A DNA stretch of 64,000 bases from Botrytis cinerea B05.10. Taxonomy: Eukaryota > Ascomycota > Leotiomycetes > Helotiales > Sclerotiniaceae. The notes below the pieces were generated by a model. That model saw only the letters and a program-made list of their open reading frames with translations, was not told the DNA's origin and did no database searches. The translations under genes were made by a program, and so were the position numbers. The DNA lies in assembly GCF_000143535.2 (NCBI RefSeq), contig NC_037315.1:558001-622000 (forward strand), given 5' to 3'. Of this stretch, positions 10,884 through 23,727 are shown in pieces (position 1 is the stretch's first letter; the number at the start of each line of letters is the position of its first letter).

Positions 10884-12697
10884 TCAAAAATAAACCAACA
10901 AAGCCTCACTCGCCGCAACCGTAAAGCTCGCAGTGCCAGTACTTCCCACTGTTCCCGTTTCAAAAGTCTCCGTTCCACCAATAACACAAGTACCATTGGC
11001 GACGATTTGACCTCCAAATGATGGATTGGATCCCTGATCCACCCTACTCAAAGCACTTCCCGCAGTCAACCTCTTCGCCTTTGTTCCTTTACCTGCTGTC
11101 AATCCCCCAAGAACAAATGTCTCACTTCCTCTTGTCCCAGTCCCGGCGTAACAATCACTGTTGATCAATACTGCTTTGATTGGAGCCTTATCACTGTTGT
11201 ATAGTACGTAAATACCGTAATTAGAACTGCCGGAATCGATCTGTTGGATATAAGAAGATCCGGCGAAAGCTGCAGCTGCAAGCCAAGCGCCATAGTAAGG
11301 GGCACCAGCGTCATATCGACCCCACCAGCAGTAGTAACAAGCGCCAATGGTTCCGTGATGATAATATATGGTAGTGATGTTCAAAACTGTGGCCTGAAGT
11401 GTGTAATCGAGGGTCCAAAGGGCGGCCCCAAAAGTTGGAGAGACAGTTGCAGCTCCTCCGCCGGAGACTTAACGTAAATATCGTTAGTATCTGCTTAAAT
11501 ATTTACCCGAAATCCCATCGAGTCATACAAAAATTGGGGAAGAAAAGAATGAGAATGAGAACGAGAATAACCAAAAAGAAAAGAAACACATACCGGAATT
11601 TGTCTCCCCCAAAACATATTCCTTCCCAACGGCATTCGCTGCCTTACCATCTGTTCCAATTGGTGCCAGATTACTAACAATCCCACTGTGGCTCATCAAA
11701 CTCTGAAGAGTGCCACCTGGATAATTATGATGTGCATAATCTTTCACATAAGTCCTTACAGTGGCGTTCCCACTAGCGATGAGTTCAGCAGCTCCCCATG
11801 TAGGTGGTGAAGCATTGGAGTTTCCAGCTTGAATTATATTTGTGGATTGAAGAGCTGTTCCTACTTGAATGTCCCAGTTGTTTTGAGAGGCGGCATCAAT
11901 AGCAGGGGTCCATGAGGGAGATGCGATAGGTTGGCCATCACTGGTATAATCTGGATGGGGTAAATCAGATTTGTATTCGATGCCATGTTGATTAAAGATT
12001 GGATGATATAGTGGAAATAGACATACATTCTGGTTCATTACCAAGTTCAATGGCTTTGAGATTTCCCATACTACCCTTTGCGGATTTTGCTGCCGCAATT
12101 GTATTTGTGATATCATTATGACCACGATTTAGTCCTTTGGTCACCTCAAGTCAGACGGAGAATCATAGAAAACTTAGAGTTACAAAGGAAAATGAAATTT
12201 ACCTAGCACCACAGTCCCGGGATATGTAGAGGCAAGTTTCATAAAATTAGGACCAAATGTCAATGAAGCTGGTGCATCGACAGATGAAGCAACACTGTAA
12301 ACAACATATGCATTTGTATTTGCATCATACGTTGCACGATCTCTATTGATTTCTATTAATTCTGAAGTCTCATGAACTCTCGGAAATAACATACTGTGTG
12401 GTACCACCAATTCGAATAGGAGGCCATGTTCCACTCAAATCTTTGAAATTCGCTAAACATTGGTTTGTAGCTGTAACATTGGTAAAGTAGGATGGGTATG
12501 CAAAGAATTCGAAACTGATAAAGTGTTAGTGAAATAGCTATGAGATATCATGACATAGAAACTTACGATAGACCAACAGGAGCAGGAGCAAGTTTTGCTG
12601 CACTGGCTGCTGCTGTCGATGGAATTGCATAATTTACTGTGGCAGCTTGCGCAAAGGCAGGCAACAAAACCCAGAAAATTTCCTTTAATAATGCCAT
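10884..12697 (-). CDS. Secreted GH79 beta-glucuronidase-like glycoside hydrolase (copy 1)
   Basis: Six exons (12697..12567, 12514..12395, 12342..12203, 12134..12027, 11950..11594, 11467..10884) splice in frame to 479 aa. A signal peptide (MALLKEIFWVLLPAFAQA) leads into FEFFAYPSYF. The acid/base is in IELGNEPEYY and the nucleophile in VLGETNSVSGGG, as in retaining clan GH-A enzymes; GAALWTLDYTLQ and the all-beta C-terminal domain follow. Family members release glucuronic acid or 4-O-methyl-glucuronic acid from arabinogalactan or related glycans. Two introns interrupt the active-site codon neighbourhoods directly after NEPE and NS. A second GH79 of similar plan lies at 28.8-30.7 kb. The exact substrate cannot be read from sequence. 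Confidence 0.9.
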
Positions 12698-13893
12698 CTT
12701 CGGCAAGATAACGAGATCTATCCAATATGCTTCCAACTCAGTTTCATCCGAATTTTCAATGCCAGAAATTGGGGCTTCAAGCACATACTTATGTCACCCT
12801 TTCACCCGCCACCACAATCTCGCGGTGTACCTGCATTTTTACTTTGATCCCAGTATTGTAGCATGGCAATGAGCATCCAGAAGATGTCGGGCTCAATTAC
12901 CCCGGATTTTCTTGGGTCGTCTTTCAGCAGGGTGTGAAGATACTTCACAAACGAATACTCCAACCGTGCAAATAAAGTTGCCGTCGGTCAGTGCCGAATG
13001 ATGAAGATCGTCAACTCTCCTTCATCTATCAAAGTGCGGGGTGTTCGGGGATGAGTTCGGATTCCTTGTATTTATCCGGACAAGTAATCAACTACTTGCA
13101 TATTTTCGGCTCTTCCCGCAATTAATCCTCGAATAGAGTAATCGAACCCCTCCTATACAAATATGGAAGAAGAATGAAAATAATAATACACAAGTACGTG
13201 CTAAAGAGAAGCCGGCCGTGCTCGGAATACATTGTGTGCTGGTTTGACCTATCACGTGCCTTTGTCTGGAGGACATGTTGGCATAGCAAATGTTGATTTC
13301 TGTCGCTTGACCAGCGAGCAAACTTCGCAACTTTTGTGAGACGATTGAAGAGTTTAGTTTCTTCAAATCATTGCTAAGTCTATAATTAGGATTCTTTGGT
13401 ATTATTCTCAAACTTGCACTCAAGAAGTCTGCTTCAGCTAAGTCCTGTTAGTTCTTTCTTTTGGTGAAACCCGGAGGGCTTCCACGGCCCCCTTCCCCCT
13501 CCCCCCTCTCCCCACACCTCCTCCAAACCGGAGGAGGGTGATATCGTTTCAGAACACCCACTCCCCAATGGTCCAGCCAAAATCTATAAATTAATTACTT
13601 ATCACATGATTGAAATTCCCGAAGCATTTTGTGGTGAGGGACCCTGTGGTATGTGTGTATTGAATGAAAGAAATCTGTAATATTTACATGTAAACTCCAC
13701 CCGTCCAGTTTTATACCGATCCAATCTAATTTTGGTCCATGACCTGTATATCTAATTATTGATCCCATGCCCGCTATGCTATGCTCATTAAACCTTGGGT
13801 CAATTAATGTCCCGCGGTCGGTATTTTTTAAAAGAATGAATGTACACCTTATCGCTAACCCATCACTGCGTCCAAAAATTGAATTGAATTTAT
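12698..13893. other. Intergenic between GH79 and TDT genes
   Basis: Contains the GH79 promoter region and the TDT 3' side. Pyrimidine-rich C/T tracts occur near 13485-13515. No supported gene. Confidence 0.4.
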
Positions 13894-15176
13894 TCAGTGC
13901 GCATCCTCGTCCTTCCCAGGCCACATTATCATCTTCTTTGAGAAAGCTTTGATATGAGCAAATACGATCAACATCCATAACAGGAATAGCACAATTCCCA
14001 TTGCAGTTCCGACACCTAGTATTGGAGGGCTGTTTAATCTTTCTCCAATCTTTATAGTTGCAATAGTGAATCCCACATTTGGGAATACGTAGGCATACCA
14101 GTTCAGATGGAAGTCATTTCTCGAAAATGCTTCAATTGCTGCAAAGGTTGCGATGGCGAAGAACCAAAATGCGAGAGCCCAGAGGAAGATTGCAGACAAA
14201 AGTGCGCCAAGTTGTAACATATCAGGAATTGCAGCTGGATTGGTAATGCCTGGAAGGTTGTAGTATTCGGTGAAGACCTTTGTGGTTGTCGCATCTTGGG
14301 CCATACCAATGAGTGCAAGGGCCGTGAAAGACGGAGGTCCAACTGCGATAAACATGGCAGGCCGAGATGCATCGGCAGGAAGTCCAGAAGTGAGGAGTCG
14401 ACCGAAATAAATCCCATACATCATGATAGCCAACATCATTCCAAGACCTTGGAATGTAAGACCAGCCACCAACATTTGTGCTGCAGATTCTACAGGTTGC
14501 GTCTTGGCAATGGCGGATGCGAGAGTACCGACCAACATGGCAGGGAAGATGGGAAGAACCCAACCTGGTAGGACGTTGGTGATGACAAGTTTCTTGACAG
14601 TAAAGAGGACATGGTAGTAAACGATGGCGAGGAGTGTGGCTCCAATAGTATATAACCAGAAAGCGAATCGTAGGGCACCGATGAGCCAAGGGCCAGTGTT
14701 TGGGATACCATATGCAGTAGCGTTCGTCATCATTGTCGCCATGGTGAGAAATCCTGTAGCGAAAAAGAATCCTTCGTGTGGGTTCGTAAGTGAATGTGTA
14801 AATGTGCCGGGGTACATTGAAAACCGAGCGATCAGGAGTGCGATGATGGTTAAAAAGACCATTATGTTGATAACAAGCATAGCTTTTCCTAGTGTGAGGA
14901 TTGCGTCCGATTCGATAGGAAGGACAGAGAGAGTAAAAGCTACTCCTCCTGTAGACATTGTACATGCGAACCAGGCTTTCAGAAGTTAGTAATGCAGAAT
15001 ACATAGGGAGACCTGGAGCTTCAAGTACCATAAGTGAAATGTCTTAAGCGCTCGGAGAAAGTGAGGTTCTGAATAGGTTCTTCCTTCTCTGGAAGTTCCT
15101 TATGGCCAACTTCGACATCGACTTCTTCAAAATCTCTTCCAAGGGTGTTTTCATTTGGAGCATTCGGAGGAACCAT
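13894..15176 (-). CDS. TDT-family transporter (malate/C4-dicarboxylate or sulfite type)
   Basis: Two exons (15176..15029, 14975..13894) with a 53-nt intron give 409 aa. The acidic N-terminal cytosolic tail ends in LTFSERLRHFTYAWFACTMSTGG, of which AWFACTMSTGG is the hallmark entry into the first membrane helix of this family. About ten hydrophobic helices follow, with internal PGWVLPIFPAMLVG and QGLGMMLAIMMYGIYFGRL. The family includes Mae1 malate permease of fission yeast and Ssu1 sulfite pumps; the length and the absence of a long C-terminal tail suit Mae1-like members, but the choice is inference. It would sit in the plasma membrane and move organic acid anions. It lies in the same orientation as the GH79 gene, 1.2 kb away. 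Confidence 0.88.
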
Positions 15177-17828
15177 TTTGGCTATATTGAACTGAGCCAG
15201 CAGTCTAAATTTGTGGTTTCTACAGAGGATAAGGAGAAGGAAGTTGGGATGAGCAAAAGAGGAGAGAATGAGAGACCGTTAGGTAAACACAGATACATCC
15301 AACTACTTTTGTTGTTGAAAAAAGTAGCTCGTATTATATTAGTGTTCTAATGAAGTTAGGGAAATCGACTCTGGGGAAGCATTTGACAGATGTGGGATGA
15401 CGACCTCATTTTGAAGAACCTCGAGTTCACGGATACAGGAGGCGACAATCTCCATGTAGTGGAGCCCCCTTTGTCTCGTAATTACTACCAAGAATCCAAG
15501 CTGTCGAAGATATAACTAAAACGACACCAAATGGAGCATTCGATGGCCAAGTTTGTCGTAACACAAAGGAAACAACGAAAATATGCCCGAAACTGAGAAA
15601 AAGTGGATGCCCAAGAGATAAGAACTTCAGATGAAGAGCCTCAATGAGTATCTCAGGGCGACACTCTTCACCCAAGAAGACGATCTTTAAACTCCCGGTA
15701 CTTTAAAATCGTCGGAGCCAAGTAAAGTTTAACTACTGAGCCTTGGCTTCGAGGGACGTCGCGGGTGGCTTCAGGCTAGGCAAGCACCCTGGACTACCTG
15801 CATATGCGGCGGTATTATCAGGAACTTCGATGTTCCGTAATGTTCCGAACACGCCAATGCCACTGCCAGCTGTTCTAAATCTGTTTAACTTTGTAAAGGA
15901 AGTATAAGTATCCTATGAAAGGTCGAGATGAAGAACAGTGAACGCGTCGACGGAGACTTGGCAGGGACATCCGGTCAGGGAAGCCCCCTTTCATATGACT
16001 TATGAAGACCTGGATCTCATTTCATGAATCTGGAAGCCAGAAATTCATATTGTTAACAGCAGTTAGATTGCCAAGAGATCTTCGCGCCAAATGAAAAAAG
16101 TTCGAGTAAAAATAGGACTGTGCCTATATCCCGGGAGTGATTTAGTATGCCGCGATAGTTCGCGCTAACAAACTACCGTGACCGTGTCTAATTGGGCATG
16201 AGTAGCCCCTATGAACAAAGGGCCAAGATGATATGGACCCTTGGTGAACTGCATTGATGGAACTGAGACCAGCGAAGGTGAAATTGATGACGAAGCATTA
16301 CCGTGAGTGTGCCTTGCCAGTCTACCATATCATGATAAACAGTTGCTGTCTTGGCCATCATTTCAATTCAATATGATTGTCGACGATCAATCTACCGACG
16401 TGTGATATCGTAGCACAGCCACGAATGGTATCAAGCCGATCATGGAACGTGTGGAATGACTATAAGATACTAAAGATTTAGCATGGAAGAAATTTCCATT
16501 CCAACGAAAAAACGAAGAGATGGGAAAAAATACCCAAAAAGGAATGAATGGTGGTGGTTTGATGTTTTTTTTTGAGGGGTGTTTTGATGTTTTGAATCGC
16601 ACATTGGTTTGAGTCGCGCGTCTTCCAGGGATGCACTAAGCCCAATGTAGATAGATGCACACTAGCACGTGATTTATCGATCTTCCACACAATCTCAAGC
16701 CTTTCCTCAGTTTCGTTTCGTTTCAACATTTGCTCGCAATGGTTTCGACGCTGGTCTGGTTTGCCATCTATATTTATAGATCTTGCCTACCGCGTGTGAT
16801 CGCTGTTTGCGACTCTATCACGTGATATAGACCCCGTCCCTTTTGCGCCGTCCCATGGTTTCTTTTACCCCTCATGTCAACAGTTGCTCGCCCAATCATT
16901 TTTGGAAGGCTTCACAAACATCTGCAGTCGTCTGCAGTCGTCACGCTTCTAATTCTCCATGTTGCTACAACTCAGTCCGAAGTGTATTATCATTAACCTT
17001 TGAGCTCCGACGCGTTTTCCGGGAAAATTGAATGCCGACATGACAAGATCAACGATGCAACGGTACAATAGCCACAAACAAATCTGGGATGCGGGGAAAT
17101 GACGATTCTGCACCGCTGCAGCGATATATTGTATCGGCTAGCAATGTGTCCCTCGATCTTATGACACTCGTTCGGATTTTGAGAGGAGAGACTGCTTCGA
17201 GTCTGAGTTGAGTGCAATGGCGCGATAAGATTCATTCAGCATTGAGATATTTTTCATTTTGTGTTTCTTAAGATCAGGTGCGGAGTAACGGAGTATTGTT
17301 TCGAGAATCGTTTCCACAGCTCTCTGCACCGCTGCCTCTCTCATTCCCCGAGCTCCCCGGAGATCGTATTAGTTGATGTAATATCGAAATGCCTATTTTC
17401 TCATCATGAGATCTTCCAACTTTGCGGATAAAAGGACGTTGATTAGAAATTGGGGTTTTGCGCCTCGTACAAGTGGATTTATCCATGTTTGCACATGCCT
17501 TGTGGGGTTGCTTTTGGGCAATGAATGTGGTGGCATACCCACTGCGGAAACCAAATAATCACAATTCATATCATTGGGGCGCCAAAAGAGTTTTGGCACA
17601 CTAGAGCATGAGGTATCTTCATGCAGATACTGCTGCCGGTGATCATGCCGGAGCATAAGCTTGATTGAACTGGTGAACTATGATCTCAAGATCCAAGCTT
17701 GGATTTGGCACCCTCTCCGATTTTGGCGAATTCAGAATGGTGTATATATATGAGGTGGTCTCAATCCGTGTCCGAAAGTCAGTATCTAGTCACCAATATA
17801 TCATATACTTTAGGCGCGAATAATTAAA
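15177..17828. other. Intergenic 2.6 kb
   Basis: No gene recognised. Short frames on both strands lack family features and have no credible splice partners. The last 100 bases (TATATATA near 17740) form the probable promoter of the GH43 gene. Confidence 0.4.
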
Positions 17829-19810
17829 ATGTTGTTCGGTGCCTTTTTGCTACTTTCCTTTTGGAGCAGTTGCGTATTGGCTTCCCTTCAAATTGTAAGC
17901 ACCTCCCTAGGCGATTTAAATGTAATAGAGCTTACAAATTCTCAGATACCAGGTGCAACATGGACAGCTTCTGGTCTTAATCAGCATATCCAAGCTCATG
18001 GAGGTGGAATAATCCAAGTCGGATCGACCTAGTCAGTAATTGGTCTTCCAATATCTACTCCAAACTAATCAGTATTCACCGTAGCTATTGGGCCGGAGAG
18101 AACAAACTTAATGGAAGTGCTTTCCAATCCATCAACTGCTACTCGAGCACAGATCTTGTGAACTGGAAATTCAATTCTTATCTTCTTACATTGCAATCAT
18201 CTGGAGATCTGGGCCCTAATCGAGTTGTGGAGCGTCCACACATAATGTACAATGCGGCAACTGCTAAATATGTTATGTGGATGCATATTGATAGTTCGAA
18301 TTATGGTGAAGCAAAGGCTGGTGTTGCAACTAGCGACAGTGTTTGTGGAACTTATACATACTTGTGAGTTAATGAGTTCCACAGTGGCGGAAAACTATGA
18401 CCTTCAAATGACCTCAACTGAAAACGAGACTGACGAGAAATTCAACAGAGGAGCAAGTCAACCATTGGGCTACCAAAGCAGAGACCTAAATGTGTTTAAA
18501 GGTGTGTGGACATGATGTTCCGTGCCCTTTCTATGATTAACGAAAAGTTAGACACCGATGGAACAGGTTACCTATTGACTGAAGATGTAATATTCTTTCC
18601 CACCTGTTATTTTTCATTGAAAGCTAGCTCTGATCATCTTACAGCGAGCAAACGGTCTACGAATTGACAAGCTCTCAGCTGATTATACATCAGTCGTCTC
18701 GGCTGTTTATCTTTTTGCCGATTACGAAGCTCCTGCCATATATAAAAGTGGCAGCACTTATTTCATGTTTGCCAGTCACTTATCTGGTTGGGGTATGCAT
18801 GCTTCTTTTCTTAGTCATATTTTATTCACCTCCCTGATGATGATTGTTCCGATCTTAACAAAAGATACATTCTCCTGAAATCATCAATGACTGAAATCGT
18901 GCTCACATTAGATCCGAATGACAATGTTTACACCACGGCGACAAATCTGTCGGGGCCTTGGTCTGCCTGGACCACTTTTGCAACAGTTGGATCAAACACC
19001 TATAGCAGTCAGACGGCTGCTGTGGTCAGTATCAACGGGGTTGTCATGTAAATCTCTCTTTCTATCATTCATCCTCGACCTTGAAAAAATGAACCTGCAC
19101 TGCCAGAAAGCTCGGTGCTAACCAAGTACAGGTATATGGGAGATCGATGGAAGTCATCCAACCTCATGACCTCCACTTACGTCTGGTTACCTATAACAAT
19201 ATCCGGAACGAAGGCAACTATGGTATATAATAAGGTACCGACAAAAATGTCAGAAGCTAACGTAAACAGAGTAACCAAGTAAACTGGATCATCAACCCAA
19301 CAGCAGGAACCTGGACTGCCGGTCCTACTGAAACAACTCCAGAGGCCGAGGCTAGCACAAATACTCTCGCCAACGGTGCTATAACCCTCACATGTTCTGG
19401 ATGTTCCGGTGGCGTTCAAGTGGGATATATTGGCGGGCCCAGTCCTGGGGGCACTTTGACTATGAACGGAGTGAGTAGCTCTGTAGCGACTACCACCTCT
19501 ATTCGAATTCATCATACGAATGGTGACTCGGTACAACGCTACGCGAATGTTGTGGTCAATGGAGTTAGCAATATTCTTGCATTCTTACCGACAGCTGATG
19601 GCAATACACCTGGCACAAGCGTCTTGACTACAGCGTTAAAAAGCGGGACTACAAATGTCATTCAATTTCAGTCGTATAATTCTGGATGGGGTAAGTCTAT
19701 GATATTCATTATTCGTTATTCGTTACTCGCTGATAATACGCCAATGTAATCCGGTACTAACATGCTATGCAGCGCCAAACATCGATCGCATAATGGTTCC
19801 CGTCTCTTAA
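17829..19810 (+). CDS. Secreted GH43 enzyme with C-terminal carbohydrate-binding domain (exo-beta-1,3-galactanase-like)
   Basis: Nine exons (17829-18031, 18085-18363, 18449-18501, 18552-18586, 18645-18792, 18912-19047, 19132-19222, 19270-19690, 19773-19810) join in frame to 467 aa. A signal peptide precedes IQAHGGGIIQ...YYWAGE, then VERPHIMYN, SRDLNVFKDTDGTGY, ADYEAPAIYKSG (catalytic acid Glu) and GDRWKSSNLMTSTYVWLP, the five-blade propeller pattern of GH43. The C-terminal 130 aa is a beta-sandwich resembling CBM35 (GYIGGPSPGG...GWAPNIDRIMVP). This domain pairing matches GH43 galactan 1,3-beta-galactosidases that trim arabinogalactan backbones. Exons 3 and 4 are tiny (53 and 35 nt). It ends 33 bp from the stop of the convergent gene on the other strand. 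Confidence 0.9.
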
Positions 19811-19843
19811 AATCGCAAACACTCCTTTCGCCTGCGGAGGCGA

Positions 19844-20921
19844 TCATGAATCTCTCGCCCCACCCATACTAACTTTCTTCTTCTCCAATCTCAAAACTTT
19901 ATAGCTCTCACTCAACAAATCAATAGGATCAGCATCCCCTTTCTTAAAACTTTGCATGACCCGTCCAGGCAGTGAATATTTCCTTCTCAAAACTTTTCTA
20001 TCCCCCCAAACCTCCCAACGTCCCCTGATCATACTTCTTGAAATAAGACTCACCACACTCGTCGGCGGCATCGGGGCATTCGTACAAATCTCCCTCAACA
20101 TCCTTTCCAAGCCCCTGAAAATCCCGGGATCCACAATCCTCAGATGCGCCAATTGTTTCCTCGTTTCCTTGATTGCATTCTCAGCCGCATATTCATATTG
20201 ACATCCCATCATTCTAAATCTCAAATACTTTGCCAGTACCGTCGAACATAGTAATGATAAATCTCCATTCATATGTGCGACTACTTTTCCAGTGCGATAA
20301 TGACACGGTATCTCAATCGTGGTAATTGCTTTCTTGCGCAGCGCAAACGTCCCAATCTGTATCTCCAGTCGTGAAAATTCGCCCCATCCCTCATCCGCAG
20401 CCTCGAGATCGTCAACAATGCTACTGGGCGATACATATACCCATATATAACCCGTCGCACACGCACAGAGAGAATATGTCGCCCCGTCACTCATATTTTC
20501 TTTTTGGAAAAACGCGGCTGAGCCATGAGCTTTTATATCCGCGAAATTGGCGGTCAGTTCGCTGCCGAATTTGGAAAGGATGCTCTCGTCCGTTAGGGTA
20601 AGATCTGGCATGCTGACACTGGATTCGTTGCTGGGTGTAATATAGAACATTGGCTGTGTCATGAAGCCTGAATCGATAGTGCGCGCATTGTGTACACGAC
20701 TGATTTTTAAATTGGGCGCCGAAACTATGTACATCGCTATTAGTGATTTCTCGCATCTTCAAGCATGAGTGATATATCTTACATTCGGTAGAAACGAGAG
20801 CTTCTTGGATCATATCAGGTAACTGAGCGAATACTCGCTCATTGTGCGAGGTGACATTGATAATCGACGGCGCTTTATTGCGACTGGTGACCAGGATTTC
20901 TTCTTCGTTGCTAACACTCAT
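19844..20921 (-). CDS. Uncharacterised protein, 339 aa
   Basis: Two exons (20921..20783, 20724..19844), GTAAGA donor and TAG acceptor, in frame. The protein is soluble with no signal peptide and no membrane helix. It has an N-terminal region with hydrophobic FAQLPDMIQEALVSTEF and a mixed alpha/beta middle, then a basic C-terminal stretch (DRKVLRRKYSLPGRVMQSF). I recognise no family. It is tail-to-tail with the GH43 gene, so the two transcripts probably overlap in their 3' UTRs. Confidence 0.75.
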
Positions 20922-22199
20922 GTTTGCGATTTTTCGAATTCGATTACGGGTGCAGCTTCATCTGATACGGTTCGGCGACAGGAGGGACGGATACTCTGGG
21001 TGCATGATGGGAACAATATATACCTCACTGCTCCTCATTCTCCGCACGATTCTCCTCTATATATATCCCTGAGCTGACCTACGTACATGATCCATCATTC
21101 CTCGCGTAACCTTATCGATCTTGCAATTTGCCAAATCCCATCCTTCGAATTGCAGGTTCATCTCGTATCAATTCCTGGTAATCATCCCCACTACCACCCA
21201 TCAGCTCGTGTGACTCTAAAAATAGCACCAATGATAAGGCTACCTAACACTAAACACGCTGTACAAAGAACCCCCCAAGACACGAGACACAACACCAGTA
21301 CAGCGACAATTCGAGTTTTTGCTACGTGTGCAATCTATACGAACATGAAACGGACTAAGAACTTCGTAAGGCGTGCGTTTAATCCTCCTGTCTGAAGAAC
21401 ACCTGCGGCATGATGGATGCGGTACTTGGAAACAATTGTGAGATACGACATGGGGGCCAAACAATAATATTGGGTCTTGGATTTATGGTTATTAGAACGC
21501 TCGCAGGCAGCCGCAGCAGGCACTGCCTCTTGCCGACGACCCGAGTGCTCAACCTGGTTTATTAATACGCCGACGGTACTTTGGTAGGTAGGTAGTAGGT
21601 ATATTAAAATTTGAGGTCGCGAATAATAATAATTGTAAGATTACGATTACCAATTGAGACGTATGACAGTGAATAGATGCTCTACGAGTTCTTTTTTGGT
21701 CGGCGAACTGTGGTACAACAATTTCGGCTAAAGATGAAAATGAAGGGGGTTTGACGTAAATATCACTTTACATGAAGAGATGGAAGAAGAAGCAGCACAA
21801 TATATTCACGTGATGAGATCACGAGAGACGGATTTGGAATTTGTGCGGACACACTGGGCACTATAAGCCTTGTACTTCCACACATAAGTAGGCTGTGTGG
21901 GCTATGCCGAGGAGGACTATATAAAGCCGGAGGATTCAAGAAGTTCAATCAAAGAACTTTTATTAAAAAAAGAATCAAAGGAAGGACAAGTTTTGCTTAG
22001 CCTTGATATGTGTTGCATCAAATAAAAACGATATTGGAAGCGATTGATATTGATTAAAAATTAAGACATAAATTGCTGTGGTATCAATCCAAGGTCAAAT
22101 ACTTTTGAGCTTTTAAACGCCGCGTACCATGTTCCCATAACGCCAATTCATGATGGTGACGAAGGCCAAACCTTCTGCAAAACTTTTCCTGAGACAATA
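20922..22199. other. Intergenic 1.3 kb
   Basis: Promoter side of the 339-aa gene and downstream side of the F-box gene. Short direct TAGGTAGG repeats occur near 21583-21601. No gene supported. Confidence 0.4.
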
Positions 22200-23727
22200 T
22201 TAAACTTTTCGTCTAACTAAGAGACATCTTCTCCCATCTCTCTTTACCGTCCATCCCACACTCGCGCAAATCTCCTTCAACGTCCCCTCTCGATCCATCA
22301 ATCTATCATTCACAGCAATCACATTCAATGCCACTGATTGTTTGCCTAGCAATATTGAAGATCGAATCTTGCTCTGCTCTGCCAATGTCATTCCTCTGAT
22401 ATCAAGATATCTTAAGCTGTGTCCGCCACCGGTGAAGGTAGGTAATGGGGTGCTGGATATCCTTCGTCGTAACTTGGTGATAGCTATCGCACGTTCCATT
22501 GGCTCAAGGACAGTGGTATACTTTGAGTCGATCTCTGATGAATCCATTGCCTCTTCTTCGTTTCGTGAGTCATTGTCTTCAGTATCGAGAAATATAGATT
22601 CAAGATCGCGCATGCGGAGACCGGTGCCTATGCTTAATTCTTCCACTGTTTGATTCAACACCTTTAACTGAGCAACACATGCTGAGTCCATCTTCCATCC
22701 TCTTAGCTTGAGAGTTTTGATTGTCTTTGGTGCATATTTCAATAGGCGTTCTGTATCCTTTTCGTGTATTTCTTCACCAACCGTGAGGTCAGCAGAGGCA
22801 TCGAGGTATTCCAATGTATTTTTCACCGACGGATGTGAGGTGATAAAGTCGATCAGAGAGACGTCTTCAAGGAAAGGGCAATGATTAAGAGCCAAATGTG
22901 ATACTTTGGCCGTAGGAGGAAGAAGTTGTAAAGCTTCTGTCGTGATATGAGTATGCGATAACGTCATCGATTGTATGGAGGTAAGCCGTGAAAACAGGGA
23001 GTCGAAAGATGAAGCTGGTAGAGCTTTACAATTCTCCAAGGATAATGATTTGATTGGGAGTGAAACAGATGCTGGCATGCTATCAAGTATGCTAGGTATG
23101 CAATCTAGTGTTGATGACGTGCAATTACCTAAGTCTAACGTCTTTAAATGAGGTAACCCAACAAAAAGTAGTCGAAGTAAGGACTCGCTTAAGAAACCAT
23201 TTAGGTTGGTATCCTTCGGGATTCGGAATTCTCGAAGGTGTGGAGCGAGTGAAACTATTCCGTAAAGGTAGTTGGAAAACTCTCTCATTGGGCGTGCAGT
23301 TTTCAGCTCGGAGAAATCAAGACATCGAATGGTTCTACCCAGGATGGGATTTTCGGTAAGTTGAGCAAGTATATGGTTAAAGGCGGACATGTGAGTAACT
23401 GTAACACTTCGATATGTAATGAAAAGTGCATTCATATAAATGGCTCTTGATACGCGAAGACATGAGAACAAAGTAGGTCTCTCCAGGTGGGGGCAATTGA
23501 TGTCACCGGAATCTATGGAATATCAATACCAAGTCAATTGAATTTCACTGCAGATGTCGAGGTGAAGTCTTACCATTGCTTGAACCTCCTTCTCTGTGAT
23601 CATATTTCAATTCCAGATTTCCAAGTATCTTTTGAAGAAGCTCAGGTGGAAGCAACTCTAAGGGAGATTGCCCCGCTTCATATGCTTTCCTCCTGTTCGA
23701 ATTATTTTGCAGTGAAAAACGAGACAT
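22200..23727 (-). CDS. F-box protein with leucine-rich repeats
   Basis: Two exons (23727..23574, 23512..22200) give 488 aa. The N-terminus has a compact F-box core, SPLELLPPELLQKILGNLEL, followed by LERPTLFSCLRVSR, then irregular leucine-rich repeats (LKTLDLGNC, IKSLSLENCK, SHLALNHCPFLEDVSL, IKTLKLRGWK, LRYLDIRGM). An acidic loop (EDNDSRNEEEAMDSSE) sits between repeats. F-box proteins link substrates to SCF ubiquitin ligases through Skp1; the repeats would choose the substrate, which is unknown. The 65-nt donor-acceptor pair is GTAAGA...CCATAG. Confidence 0.88.

Noticed and set aside
14222..15031. 269-aa minus-strand frame overlapping the TDT transporter
   Set aside because: It is the -1 shadow of the transporter and is rich in His, Arg and Cys, as expected from a wrong frame; the transporter frame has clear membrane helices and spliced N-terminal exon.
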